This document shows positions 45,842 to 58,334 of a DNA stretch of 64,000 nt, piece by piece (position 1 is the stretch's first letter; the number at the start of each line of letters is the position of its first letter). The DNA comes from Pogonophryne albipinna (Eukaryota; Chordata; Actinopteri; Perciformes; Artedidraconidae). The stretch lies in contig JAPTMU010000159.1 of assembly GCA_028583405.1 (NCBI GenBank), positions 223,223 to 287,222 on the forward strand. The letters run 5' to 3'. Below the pieces are notes generated by a model. It searched no databases, had not been told where the DNA came from, and was given only the letters and a program-made list of their open reading frames with translations. The translations under genes were made by a program, and so were the position numbers.

Positions 45842-46950
45842 GATGAAGCCAGTCCTTGAATCCTATTGGACGCTGGCCTGGTTGTGGACATGAAGCCAGT
45901 CCTTGAATCCTATTGGACGGTTGACCTGGTTGTGGACATGAAGCCAGTCCTTGAATCCTATTGGACGGTTGACCTGGTTGTGGACATGAAGCCAGTCCTT
46001 GAATCCTATTGGACGGTTGACCTGGTTATGGACATGAAGCCAGTCCTTGAATCCTATTGGACGGTTGACCTGGTTGTGGACATGAAGCCAGTCCTTGAAT
46101 CCTATTGGACGGTTGACCTGGTTGTGGACATGAAGCCAGTCCTTGAATCCTATTGGACGGTTGACCTGGTTATGGACATGAAGCCAGTCCTTGAATCCTA
46201 TTGGACGGTTGACCTGGTTGTGGACATGAAGCCAGTCATTGAATCCTATTGGACGGTTGACCTGGTTGTGGACATGAAGCCAGTCCTTGAATCCTATTGG
46301 ACGGTTGACCTGGTTGTGGACATGAAGCCAGTCCTTGAATCCTATTGGACGGTTGACCTAATTGTGGACATGAAGCCAGTCCTTGAATCCTATTGGACGG
46401 TTGACCTGGTTGTGGACATGAAGCCAGTCCTTGAATCCTATTGGACGGTTGACCTGGTTGTGGACATGAAGCCAGTCCTTGAATCCTATTGGACGGTTGA
46501 CCTGGTTGTGGACATGAAGCCAGTCCTTGAATCCTATTGGACCGTTGACCTGGTTGTGGACATGAAGCCAGTCCTTGAATCCTATTGGACGGTTGACCTG
46601 GTTGTGGACATGAAGCCAGTCCTTGAATCCTATTGGACGCTGGCCTGGTTGTGGACATGAAGCCAGTCCTTGAATCCTATTGGACGGTTGACCTTGTTGT
46701 GGACATAAAGCCAGTCCTTGAATCCTATTGGACGGTTGACCTGGTTGTGGACATGAAGCCAGTCCTTGAATCCTATTGGACGGTTGACCTAGTTGTGGAC
46801 ATGAAGCCAGTCCTTGAATCCTATTGGACGGTGGCCTGGTTGTGGACATGATGCCAGTCCTTGAATCCTATTGGACGGTGGCCTGGTTGTGGACATGAAG
46901 CCAGTCCTTGAATCCTATTGGACGGTGGCCTGGTTGTGGACATGAAGCCA
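45842..46950. repeat. Minisatellite F, 48-bp unit
   Basis: About 23 copies containing GTGGACATGAAGCCAGTCC, TTGAATCCTATTGGAC and GGTTGACCTGGTT. Copies are highly uniform; several at the edges have GGTGGCC or GCTGGCC. 48 bp gives a 16-codon unit open in several frames. Each unit carries one CCAAT (reverse strand). Confidence 0.97.
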
Positions 46951-46974
46951 ACACACTGTGGGTTCTCCCGGTGC

Positions 46975-47135
46975 CTTCTATATGTTTGTATATGTTTCTA
47001 GTTATTGTGCTTTTGATCTTGTTTTTAAGGATTGTGTTATTCTATATTGTATGTGTTCCCTGTACAGCACTTTGGTCATTTGAGGTTTATTTAAATGTGC
47101 TATATAAATACAGATTGAGATTGCAGCACTGACAA
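46975..47135 (+). mobile_element. LINE 3' tail
   Basis: CTGTACAGCACTTTGGTCAT followed by AAATGTGCTATATAAATACA and GATTGAGATTG repeats, the pattern of a LINE 3'UTR end. No coding remnant is seen. Confidence 0.55.
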
Positions 47136-47310
47136 CATCCTCTGAACATGTACTACACGTTACATGAGGCTTATTGAAGGTTTTTAATCTACTTCATCTA
47201 CATAACGTGCACTATTTAATCCTTCCTTCCTGTTTTCTGTCTGATATATATTTAAGTTGTGTTGTTGCAGGCGCCTACACCACAGCACTTCTTCTTCTAT
47301 GATCTCTGTT

Positions 47311-47421
47311 ATGTGTGTGTGTGTGTGTGTGTGTGTGTTTATATGTGTGTGTGTGTGTGTGTCTATGTGTATATATGTGTGTACACACACACACACCAAC
47401 ACACACACACCAACACATAAA

Positions 47422-47454
<33 letters not shown>

Positions 47455-47505
47455 ACGCACACACATTCACACGCACACACACACGGGCGCGCACACACAC
47501 ACGCA
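47311..47505. repeat. (GT)n then (CA)n composite microsatellite
   Basis: GT tract to about 47370, TATATG transition, then CA tract with AACA, TCAC and CGCA interruptions. The inverted dinucleotide arrangement can fold back. Confidence 0.93.
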
Positions 47506-47649
47506 TAATTTATGGTGTAGAAAACGCTGGCGCTGCACACACTCCAGTCTAAATGCAGACGGAGTGTGTGCAGAACGTCCAGAGACAGGGATCAGTACAA
47601 ATATATAAACACAAGTAGTTATTAAATAAAATATGCTAATAACAAATAT

Positions 47650-47812
47650 GTATATCCTCCTCAGTATCCTCCTCAGTATACTCCTCAGTATCCTCCTCAG
47701 TAGCCTATATACTCCTCAGTATATACTGAGGAGTATATACTGAGGAGTATACTGAGGAGTATACTCATATACTCCTCAGTATACTCCTCAGTATACTCGT
47801 CCTCAGTATTTC
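47650..47812. repeat. Inverted array of a 12-bp CTCCTCAGTATA-type unit
   Basis: Several direct copies of ACTCCTCAGTAT are followed by copies in reverse (ATACTGAGGAGT) and then direct again. The centre at 47708-47737 is a perfect 30-bp palindrome. Confidence 0.93.
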
Positions 47813-47899
47813 TAGTGAGGTGAATGCAGTGAATGAAGGGAGGTGTTTCAAAGGGGGAGGCAGTTATTTTGGGGAGGCAGTATTTGGGGGAGGAGTGAC

Positions 47900-48290
47900 T
47901 CTCTTCTGTCTCCTCCCCCTCCTCCGGGTGGAGGTCCTCTTCCTCCTCCTCGCTGTATCCGACATTAGAGAGAGGAGGTCGGCCGTTCGGGTCGTGTGAA
48001 GCCGAGGATCCTTGAGAATACTGAGATTACCGTGATTCCGTTTTTTTATACTCCACCCTCCGTTTCCTCCTCCCGGTTTTCTCCTCCGGGATTCCGCCCG
48101 GTCCCCTGGTCCTCTACACAGGGAGAACCGGAGCTCCGACACCGGGCACAGAGCCGCTGTTTATCCGCCTCACAGAGCGCGGAGAGCGGGGAGCAGCAGC
48201 CGCAAAACAGCCTCTCTTCGTCCGGCACGGAAAGGAGGATTTACCCCGAAAACATCACGGAGAAACCGGAGCAGCTCCACGGTCAGTTTC
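47900..48290 (+). promoter_or_regulatory. GC/CpG-rich candidate promoter and first exon
   Basis: The only stretch in the window that looks like a vertebrate CpG-rich promoter: many CG dinucleotides from about 47960 to 48290 after a pyrimidine-rich tract. A frame from 47996 stays open through it, and a possible splice donor (CACGGTCAGT, about 48279-48288) precedes the GT tract, which would be intronic. I recognise no protein domain and find no second exon downstream. The plus-strand orientation is inferred only from the donor-like site. Confidence 0.35.
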
Positions 48291-48296
48291 TGCTCT

Positions 48297-48600
<304 letters not shown>

Positions 48601-48954
48601 ATGATGAGACATTGGGGTTTCTTGTGTTGCTGCGCTTGGTTTGATCACCGGGTGTCTGAGGGTCTGCAGCAACTCCAGCTCTGGGAGGGGGGCAAAACAG
48701 CGGCTGCTCCTAAAAATACCCTGTGTGTGTGTGTGTGTGTGTGTGTCGGAACAGGTGCATGTAGTCTTGGGGGGGTTATATTCCTGGCTCCTGTGCCCCC
48801 GCCCCCCCCAGACTGAGTCTCAGTGACCTCATTGTCCGGACTATTTTTTCTGTGGGAGGCCAAACTTGGTGTGGAGTCACGTGACCTGCTGGACTCTCTC
48901 TCTGGATGAGAATATTATAAATATTATGTTGGATTATTATCTTCATTTCTCCTC

Positions 48955-49000
48955 CTGTTGTTGCTGTTGTTGTTGCTGTTGTTGTTGCTGTTGTTGTTAT
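48955..49000. repeat. GTT/GCT trinucleotide repeat
   Basis: About 15 triplets, mostly GTT with regular GCT. Confidence 0.9.
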
Positions 49001-49221
49001 CAGCTCCAGCTTCTTTATTTCTGTTCTCCAGAAATATGTGTTTATTATGAGCTTTATCTCTGAGGAGCTGCTCACTGCAGTGTGTGAGAGGAATGTGTGT
49101 GTGTGAAGAGTGTGTGAGGAGTATGGGGGAGTGTGTGTGAAGAGTGTGTGAGAGGAATGTGTGTGTGTGAAGTGTGTGAGTAGTCAGAATCTGGTTTTAG
49201 TAGTAGGTAGTGTAAAGTAGG

Positions 49222-49225
<4 letters not shown>

Positions 49226-49275
<50 letters not shown>
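49226..49275. repeat. (CA)n microsatellite
   Basis: About 25 CA units. The preceding 49095-49180 has irregular GTGTGTGA/GAGGAATG repeats. Confidence 0.93.
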
Positions 49276-49276
<1 letters not shown>

Positions 49277-49369
49277 GGAACTGGCCTTGGTGTACTGGGT
49301 GCATGAGCACAGTTAAAGTATGAAAACAAATACACATTGAAATGATTATAGAAAAGTTAGTCTACGTTA

Positions 49370-49401
49370 AAATAATTAGGGTTAGCTAACCCTAATTATT
49401 T
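49370..49401. repeat. Perfect 32-bp palindrome with telomere-like halves
   Basis: Both halves are exact reverse complements around TTAG/CTAA; the centre reads TTAGGGTTAGCTAACCCTAA. Confidence 0.95.
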
Positions 49402-49489
49402 ACATCTGGATTTATCCAACAACTACCTACAGTGCAGAATGAACACACACTGAGAATTATAAAGTCCAATGAAGTGCAGATAGTAAGAG

Positions 49490-49702
49490 AGGAGTGTGTG
49501 TGTGTGTGTGAGTGAGTGAGGAGTGTGTGTGTGAGGAGTGTTTGTGTGTGTGTGAGGAGTGTTTGTGTGTGTGCGTGAGGAGTGTGTGTGTGTGTGTGAG
49601 TGAGGAGTGTGTGTGTGAGGAGTGTTTGTGTGTGTGTGAGGAGTGTTTGTGTGTGTGTGTGAGGAGTGTGTGTGTGTGCATGTGTGTGAGGAGTGTGTGT
49701 GT
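49490..49702. repeat. GTGTGTGAGGAGTGT-type minisatellite
   Basis: Irregular tandem units of about 16-24 bp mixing GT runs and GAGGAGT. A short CA tract follows at 49803-49827. Confidence 0.9.
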
Positions 49703-49829
49703 CTCACCTCCTCTGTAGAGGTGAAGTCCCCCCCTCCTTGTTATTCTGCTCACATAGACTTTGCCATGGAGACGTTAGACAGCCTGCAGAGGTCTGTCTG
49801 TGACACACACACACACACACACACACAGC

Positions 49830-50785
49830 CGCAGCTATGATCCGGATGATAACCTGCAGATATTGGATGTGTTTAGGAGTGAGGAGTAAATCAAATCACT
49901 ATAGTTTGATGTGAGTGTGATTACATGTTAGAGTGCACAGCTCATTGAGCTTCATGTTATGAATAACAATACATTACATTTATAAAGTGCTCTTCCTGGT
50001 GCGCAAAGCGCTTCCAAGCCAGTAAAACAACATAACAACAAAAGTAGAAAGTGCTAAGCTAGGAGGAATAAGGGCAAGGAGTTACTATTGTGTAATACAA
50101 GCAGGTCACACAGTATGATCACCAATACATACACTCTGTTTTTATTAAAGAGTACAGGCTGCATGTGTGTCTGAACCTCTCTTCAGTGGTTCATTGATAA
50201 AACAGATATTTCAACGTGAGCCTACTTTGTTCATGTGCTGTTGAGGTTAATGTCAGTGTGTGCTATAATGTATTTACAAAGTGTGAAGAGGAGGCAACTT
50301 TAGAATAGGGAACCTGTTCAGGTCAATTAGAGTCAAACTACTAGCTCATTGGTTATGAACAAGACTTCACTTTAGGGAACATGTTCTTAGATAGAAATAC
50401 CTCATTTTTAGTTGTTTAGACTTAACACTTGTAGTTTCATGTCTTGTTCCATAACAATAGATCATATTTGTTAAATGTTATAATTGGAGAATTACTATTC
50501 TTGTGCTACTGCTGCCTTATTAGGCCCATATTGAGCAGAGCATATTAAGACCAAAACTCATGGACAACAACTTCCTTACTTGCAACAAATCAGCACTAAT
50601 TAGAGGGTTATTGAGGAAGAACTCTCAACTAACGGCTTATTACTTGTAGAATATGGTCATGTAGAATAAGGCATTAATAAGTGTTTTATTATGACTACTA
50701 AAGACCCAATATACTGCTAATATGCATGCTAATTAACAATAATAATAATAATACATTACATTTATAAAGCGTCTGTATTAGTCTT
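49830..50785. other. AT-rich intergenic stretch with LINE-tail phrases
   Basis: No gene seen. The phrase ACATTACATTTATAAAG occurs at about 49970 and 50755 and resembles the end of interspersed repeats read in reverse. An AAT triplet run lies at about 50738-50752. Confidence 0.6.
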
Positions 50786-53712
50786 TCTCACCATGTGCTC
50801 AGCAGCGTCAGTGCAAACCTGAAGTCCTTCTCACCATGTGCTCAGCAGCGTCAGTGCAAACCTGAAGTCCTTCTCACCATGTGCTCAGCAGCGTCAGACT
50901 GCAAACCTGAAGTCCTTCTCACCATGTGCTCAGCAGCATCAGACTGCAAACCTGAAGTCCTTCTCACCATGTGCTCAGCAGCGTCAGTGCAAACCTGAAG
51001 TCCTTCTCACCATGTGCTCAGCAGCGTCAGACTGCAAACCTGAAGTCCTTCTCACCATGTGCTCAGCAGCGTCAGACTGCAAACCTGAAGTCCTCCTCAC
51101 CATGTGCTCAGCAGCGTCAGACTGCAAACCTGAAGTCCTTCTCACCATGTGCTCAGCAGCGTCAGACTGCAAACCTGAAGTCCTTCTCACCATGTGCTCA
51201 GCAGCGTCAGACTGCAAACCTGAAGTCATTCTTACCATGTGCTCAGCAGCGTCAGACTGCAAACCTGAAGTCTTTCTCACCATGTGCTCAGCAGCGTCAG
51301 ACTGCAAACCTGAAGTCCTTCTCACCATGTGCTCAGCAGCGTCAGACTGCAAACCTGAAGTCCTTCTCACCATGTGCTCAGCAGCGTCAGACTGCAAACC
51401 TGAAGTCTTTCTCACCATGTGCTCAGCAGCGTCAGTGCAAACCTGAAGTCTTTCTCACCATGTGCTCAGCAGCGTCAGTGCAAACCTGAAGTCCTTCTCA
51501 CCATGTGCTCAGCAGCGTCAGTGCAAACCTGAAGTCCTTCTCACCATGTGCTCAGCAGCGTCAGTGCAAACCTGAAGTCCTTCTCACCATGTGCTCAGCA
51601 GCGTCAGACTGCAAACCTGAAGTCCTTCTCACCATGTGCTCAGCAGCGTCAGTGCAAACCTGAAGTCCTTCTCACCATGTGCTCAGCAGCGTCAGTGCAA
51701 ACCTGAAGTCCTTCTCACCATGTGCTCAGCAGCGTCAGTGCAAACCTGAAGTCCTTCTCAACATGTGCTCAGCAGCGTCAGTGCAAACCTGAAGTCCTTC
51801 TCACCATGTGCTCAGCAGCGTCAGTGCAAACCTGAAGTCCTTCTCACCATGTGCTCAGCAGCGTCAGTGCAAACCTGAAGTCCTTCTCACCATGTGCTCA
51901 GCAGCGTCAGTGCAAACCTGAAGTCCTTCTCACCATGTGCTCAGCAGCGTCAGTGCAAACCTGAAGTCCTTCTCACCATGTGCTCAGCAGCGTCAGTGCA
52001 AACCTGAAGTCCTTCTCACCATGTGCTCAGCAGCGTCAGTGCAAACTTGAAGTCCTTCTCACCATGTGCTCAGCAGCGTCAGTGCAAACCTGAAGTCCTT
52101 CTCACCATGTGCTCAGCAGCGTCAGTGCAAACCTGAAGTCCTTCTCACAATGTGCTCAGCAGCGTCAGACTGCAAACCTGAAGTCTTTCTCACCATGTGC
52201 TCAGCAGCGTCAGTGCAAACCTGAAGTCCTTCTCACCATGTGCTCAGCAGCGTCAGTGCAAATCTGAAGTCCTCCTCACCATGTGCTCAGCAGCGTCAGT
52301 GCAAACCTGAAGTCCTTCTCACCATGTGCTCAGCAGCGTCAGTGCAAACCTGAAGTCCTTCTCACCATGTGCTCAGCAGCGTCAGTGCAAACCTGAAGTC
52401 CTTCTCACCATGTGCTCAGCAGCGTCAGACTGCAAACCTGAAGTCCTTCTCACCATTTGCTCAGCAGCGTCAGTGCAAACCTGAAGTCTTTCTCACCATG
52501 TGCTCAGCAGCGTCAGTGCAAACCTGAAGTCCTTCTCACCATGTGCTCAGCAGCGTCAGTGCAAACCTGAAGTCCTTCTCACCATGTGCTCAGCAGCGTC
52601 AGTGCAAACCTGAAGTCTTTCTCACCATGTGCTCAGCAGCGTCAGTGCAAACCTGAAGTCCTTCTCACCATGTGCTCAGCAGCGTCAGTGCAAACCTGAA
52701 GTCCTTCTCACCATGTGCTCAGCAGCGTCAGTGCAAACCTGAAGTCCTTCTCACCATGTGCTCAGCAGCGTCAGACTGCAAACCTGAAGTCTTTCTCACC
52801 ATGTGCTCAGCAGCGTCAGACTGCAAACCTGAAGTCCTTCTCACCATGTGCTCAGCAGCGTCAGTGCAAACCTGAAGTCTTTCTCACCATGTGCTCAGCA
52901 GCGTCAGCGCAAACCTGAAGTCCTTCTCACCATGTGCTCTGCAGCGTCAGTGCAAACCTGAAGTCCTTCTCACCATGTGCTCAGCAGCGTCAGTGCAAAC
53001 CTGAAGTCTTTCTCACCATGTGCTCAGCAGCGTCAGTGCAAACCTGAAGTCCTTCTCACCATGTGCTCAGCAGCGTCAGACTGCAAACCTGAAGTCCTTC
53101 TCACCATGTGCTCAGCAGCGTCAGTGCAAACCTGAAGTCCTTCTCACCATGTGCTCAGCAGCGTCAGACTGCAAACCTGAAGTCCTTCTCACCATGTGCT
53201 CAGCAGCGTCAGTGCAAACCTGAAGTCTTTCTCACCATGTGCTCAGCAGCGTCAGTGCAAACCTGAAGTCTTTCTCACCATGTGCTCAGCAGCGTCAGAC
53301 TGCAAACCTGAAGTCCTTCTCACCATGTGCTCAGCAGCGTCAGTGCAAACCTGAAGTCTTTCTCACCATGTGCTCAGCAGCGTCAGTGCAAACCTGAAGT
53401 CTTTCTCACCATGTGCTCAGCAGCGTCAGACTGCAAACCTGAAGTCCTTCTCACCATGTGCTCAGCAGCGTCAGTGCAAACCTGAAGTCCTTCTCACCAT
53501 GTGCTCAGCAGCGTCAGTGCAAACCTGAAGTCTTTCTCACCATGTGCTCAGCAGCGTCAGTGCAAACCTGAAGTCCTTCTCACCATGTGCTCATCAGCGT
53601 CAGTGCAAACCTGAAGTCCTTCTCACCATGTGCTCAGCAGCGTCAGTGCAAACCTGAAGTCCTTCTCACCATGTGCTCAGCAGCGTCAGTGCAAACCTGA
53701 AGTCCTCCTCCA
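50786..53712. repeat. Minisatellite G, 43/45-bp unit, about 67 copies
   Basis: Units contain CCTTCTCACCATGTGCTCAG, CAGCGTCAG and GCAAACCTGAAGT. The 45-bp form has CAGACTGC where the 43-bp form has CAGTGC. 45-bp forms cluster at about 51015-51420 (open frame of 200 codons); 43-bp forms dominate 51430-52140. Mixed order follows to the end. Confidence 0.97.
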
Positions 53713-54690
53713 ACAGAGCAACATGAATATATAAGACATACAACAAATGCAAAAGATAAAATAGTGCAAGAGAATGTTTTGACATGTGTATAGTTGACAT
53801 GGACTGAAAGCAAAAGTCAAATTATATTTGTTTCTGAAATGTTACTAACATTACATTTACGTGAATAACTCAAAACGCAGTGAGAGCCAATCTATTTCCT
53901 TAATTATTTGATATAATATGAACTTTTCTGTGCGGAAGTCCTAATAATTGTCTCCTGGTGTGACATTATGTTTAATGATAATATTTAATTCAGAGATTGT
54001 CAGACAGAGAAGAAATATATGCTCAACCATTATCAACTTGTTTGAAATATTTCCCTACAACAATAGTAATCCATTTAAATGTACAATCATGTTATTGCCC
54101 TACTAAATGATCTGCACATAGGGACTTTTCATCAACGTATGAAACATAATCTTTACATATGCATAGTGCTGCTATTACTCTTCTTCTATTCAACCCTTTT
54201 CTCAGGCACGTGAGAGCCAAAAAGCCTATTTTCTTTACTTTTCTTTTTGTCGCACCACAGGACATTGACAAAATATGCCAAGTTTTGTACAACATCTTTC
54301 TTATTTAATCTCTACTCTCTAAGGTTATATTCTGAACATCAGAACCCACAGTGATATTTAATAGCCATCATAACATCAAGTCACATCATAACATGGACAT
54401 CAACGGAAATGTGAATAACAATGGATAGCTTGAAACATATTCAAAACAATTCATTAAACTATTCATCCATAAAACTCATTAATGTTCATTCATGTAACAT
54501 TCAGTGGAGATAACCAATTTCATTTTTCAGTACAATTCATTGAACAATTGATAAAATTCATTAATAAAAACATTCAGTAAAGATAAACACATTCATTGGT
54601 AAGTCAAATTCAGTCACATCTGTAGTTTGACTCGAGTGGAGAAACTAGCTCATAGTGTAGCTTTGGGACTCGCATCATGTTTCTACATTC
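53713..54690. other. AT-rich stretch, unassigned
   Basis: No repeat or domain recognised. A minus-strand open frame of 67 codons at 54092-54295, with two cysteines and a basic centre, matches nothing I know and may belong to the decayed unit to its right. Confidence 0.5.
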
Positions 54691-54692
54691 TT

Positions 54693-56905
54693 TCAGATCT
54701 CATTGAATAGTAACCAGTCATATTTGGTGAGCTGTGCAGCACGCTGGTTGGGCTCTGGCTCGGAGATGACACTGGCGATTTGTTCTATGTGGTAGAAAAT
54801 GCAGTCTGGCTTATTAGGCCACTTGAATACATTTCTCTTTCCATGCTGAACCATGCAGTTGATTTCAATGTTGTCAAGAAGTAGCTTGGTGATCTGACCA
54901 ACAAATAGATTGTTTCCCACAGTGTACTCTTCATTCTTCTCCACATCAGTACTGGGACTCAGCATAGGTCTTCTGGATGCTGTCTGGCTGCAGGTGATCA
55001 GAATTTGCATTCGAAGAATCGTCCATCCTCATCTTAGTTGGTTTGAAGCATTCACACATCTCTGGGTATTGGCAGAAGCAGCTCAGATCCCTGTAGTAAA
55101 TCTCTCCTGGACAGACAGAAAGTATCGGATGTTCTCGACTTCACTGTTGATCAGAAATTCATACAAGTCCTTCGGATTTTGTAAGTCTTTCCCCCCATGG
55201 ACAACTCCATCAGGTGCACCCTTACCGTGGGCTCTCTGAGTAATTCCAAGTGATTAGCTTGAGCCCCCAGGTATAGGGTACACTGCTGAGGAGGAAACAG
55301 TTTGCCCTATTTCGATACTGTGTGACTGGACCGTCACTTAACACATGGAGCGTGTCAATCTTTTGGACCGAGTTTTGCATCATTTCCTGTATCACAGGTT
55401 TGATATGAGCAGCCCGTTCATTATGGCTGAGAGAGTCAGAGATTGTGGCATACGATTGTGAACCTGTTGATGTGTAAGCCACGACTGTGTGGATGGATGC
55501 CTGTTGTCGATTTCCTCCAAAATGAAATGATTGAATCTCTGTGTTCAATTTACAGGCATCATTTTCAGAGAAGTCAACATGTAGAACTATTTCGTTCTCT
55601 CTCAGGTTGTCTTTCAGTTGCCTGAATTTCTGGGCCTGGTGAAGCCAGTTGAAATGATGGATGGCAATGGCGTCCAACTCTCTGTTGAATTCCTCAACAA
55701 GTTTTGACACTGTACCATTTTCTGTTTCCTTTACCCGGTTTGTATATGTTTTGTTCCCAACCACCACGTCTCCCTTCGTCCAGTGTTCCCGTCTGGCTCG
55801 CTCGTCTGGGTTATAAGCCGCAAGCTTGATTTCATCATAGCAGCACTTTGTGCATGTTCGATTCATACAATGGAAGTGTTCAGTATTACAAGTAATACTT
55901 GAGAGGAGATATGATAGGCTTTTTGAGGAGAGTATACCTCTCTGTGACAAGAAGTCAATTCGGAGCCGCATGTTTTCATGCTGGTAGCAGGCACATGTAT
56001 TACATTACATGTTACTTGTTAGACGCTTTTATCCAAAGCGACTTATATACTCAATAGTGCAATTGTGCAAATCAACTAAAGATGTTGTTAGTACTCTCCT
56101 CTGCATTTTTTCTTTTCTACCAATAATGTATTTTTTCCCATGGAGAAGTCTGCTGTTCCCATCTCTAGTCAAGAAGGACTCCACTTGTGTTTTTCTTTGT
56201 CCAGCAATGTATCCTTGTTTGGACTGTTTTGATCTTGAGGGACTTTTCCCACAAACGTTCCGTGTCTGTATGAGGCGTTGATTCTGCCTTCTAAACCTCT
56301 CAGCTTTTCGTTTTTTTTCCTTCAACTTGTTTAAGTAATTTCTTATTTTGAATCAATAGCTTCTTCAGCAGCTGCTTTTTGACAGCGGATTTTCTTTTGA
56401 ATCCCTTGGGTTTGATTGGAGCCATGTCATTGGGGGAATGTGTTGGTGTGCTGCATACAAGAGGTACTAGGACTTCATTGACCTCTTCACGGTCAGAAGG
56501 TTGACCCTCAGCCTGAGGTGACTGTGGAGTTAGTTCAAGGAAATAGCCTTATTGGCCCTGTCCCTTGCCCTACATCTCCTTTTTGAGTTGTTCCATTTTT
56601 CTTGAAGCCGCTTTTTTGTTGCTGCTGACTGACACAGACACACACTGAGGCTAACAATTTCTCCATTCACTCTTTTCTCCTGATATCTGCAGAAAAAAGG
56701 ACAAAACCTTAAGCATTTCTGCCCATGTAATGAAACATTTGAGTCATTTAATCATTCTTGGTGGCATGTTAAATTGACTTTGTGTGTCTCTCTCTCAAGA
56801 GATCCTCTCTCCTCCTTGGATCTTCATTCAACCTCTCCCTGTACTTTGTTGTGACCGAGTCATCGTCTACCTGTCTCTCATACCTTCTGCCTGGACCTCA
56901 AACTA
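54693..56905 (-). pseudogene. Decayed multi-part coding unit, probable transposon-derived protein of unnamed family
   Basis: Read on the minus strand. About 56900-56780: charged segment with YRERLNEDPRRRE. A pyrimidine-rich AG acceptor lies at about 56690. 56425-56300: Lys-rich start MAPIKPKGFKRK. 56325-56029: KKRKAERFRRQNQRL and VESFLTRDGNSR...GKK. 55990-55222: 249-codon open frame with CNTEHFHCMNRTCTKCC, LHVDFSENDACK and SDGPVTQYRNRANCF. Then, in shifted frames, HGKGAPDGV and a Cys-rich CFCQYPEMCECF; finally 55010-54693 with VGQITKLLLDN and FKWPNKPD. I have the impression of a family of uncharacterised proteins in fish and cnidarians, with acidic residues suggesting a DDE-type nuclease, but cannot name it. 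A short interspersed repeat (55995-56045) sits in place of part of the coding sequence. Frameshifts near 55228 and 55045 break it. Confidence 0.55.
55995..56045. repeat. Short interspersed-repeat phrase inside the decayed coding unit
   Basis: TTAGACGCTTTTATCCAAAG followed by CGACTTATATACT, a phrase very common in fish interspersed repeats. It separates two coding segments of the pseudogene. Confidence 0.5.
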
Positions 56906-57734
56906 AACAAATAGAAAACAGTAGAAAGGTTTTACTTTCGGTGTACTCAAATGGTTAAAAAACGGGGGGTGGGGGGGTAGATTCCAAAACGTGAAAAGAA
57001 ATTACAAAAATAACTACAATGGCCAATTTTCTATTATATAAGTAGTCTAAATTAATTTTAAAATGCATCTATCTAGGCCTTATTTATAACGTCCACTGGT
57101 GTGACAGCCATTTCCACTAGTGTGACGCTGACTTTACGTCACACTATCGGACAATGCTGTCACACCAGTGGACATTTTCAGTTACATTGTCAGTTTGCGG
57201 CCTAGCTGTATGCTAGAGAGCCTTCAACCTAAACTCACAGTGTAAGGTTAAATGTAAAATAATATAAAAGTATTAAAATGTTCATATCAATAATTTCATT
57301 AAGTCACACCAAAAGACAGCATTATTGGTCCCATTTCTGACAGTGCAAAAAAAAAAAGCAATATTATGATAAATATCTGAGCCAAAAGTCACCCTCTGTT
57401 CATTGCATGTGGTCCAGGGATGTCTTCTGTACTTCCTGGATAAATAAGGCCCTCTCTCAATGATGGGTCTCCAAATGAATGCCTGTTCTATATTCACAAA
57501 ATGGTGTCACACTAGGTGGACATCAGTTTTGTGGACAAAATGTAATGCGTCATAAGCATTTGGATTTGGTACATGAATACTTAAAACCTATAGTTTCATA
57601 AAGTAAGCATTGCTATTATGTGTATAAAAGCTATTTAAAGTATTTTATTGTATTATTTTGTTTATTACAGTAGTTTGAAGATTGGCAATGTGACCCCGGA
57701 CAGCCAATGTCAGTGGACAATGTATAGAGCTCAT
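56906..57734. other. Spacer with repeated TCCACTAGTGTGAC-like motifs
   Basis: No gene. Phrases such as GTCCACTGGTGTGACAG (about 57090), TTTCCACTAGTGTGACG (57111), GTCACACCAGTGGACAT (about 57158) and GTCACACTAGGTGGACAT (57506) occur in both orientations and may be ends of a decayed element. Confidence 0.45.
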
Positions 57735-58334
57735 GAATTACACAGCCTGTCCTCCTACAAAAAACGACCATATAGGTCGATTGTTCAGCAGCTAAATACG
57801 ACCCAGAGTCACGTTTTAAAGTGTAGCACCTCTAGTGGTCGTGTAAGAAACAACATGCCCCTGTCGATTGCAAACGCTCCGGAGGGACGTTTATTCACAA
57901 ATAACCCTCTCTGGAAAATCCTAAATTGTGGAATAGTTTGGCCATTAAAATGCTTTTTGATTAGATTTCTGGAGAGAAGTGTATATTGTACTCTTAGAAT
58001 CCACGTACAGTCGATGTGTAGGATCTAAAGTTTGATAGATATTACGAAGATGATTTGAGGTCTCACCAGGATAACGTGTATATGGGGCAGCTTCCATGTA
58101 AAGTTAGCGTGGGTGAAAACAGTTTTTCCGGTCTCGAAGTTTTCATAATAAAACCGGAAGTATTCCCCTCACTGTCAAATGATTACACAGTGATATCTGC
58201 ATTACTCATCCACTAAGAAACATCAGTGTATCCTTGTTAATTACACAATATAGATTGGTTTAAATTGTGTACAATGCTTTTGTGTTTTTAACCTTCGATT
58301 CGGAGAAACAAATTGTTTTTTCAGAGTTTAGACA

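Noticed and set aside
45866..46849. 264-codon repeat frame and antisense frames
   Set aside because: 48-bp minisatellite without start context or splice sites; copies vary like non-coding DNA.
50838..51489. Frames of 170-200 codons
   Set aside because: Only where 45-bp units are consecutive; frame collapses in 43-bp runs.
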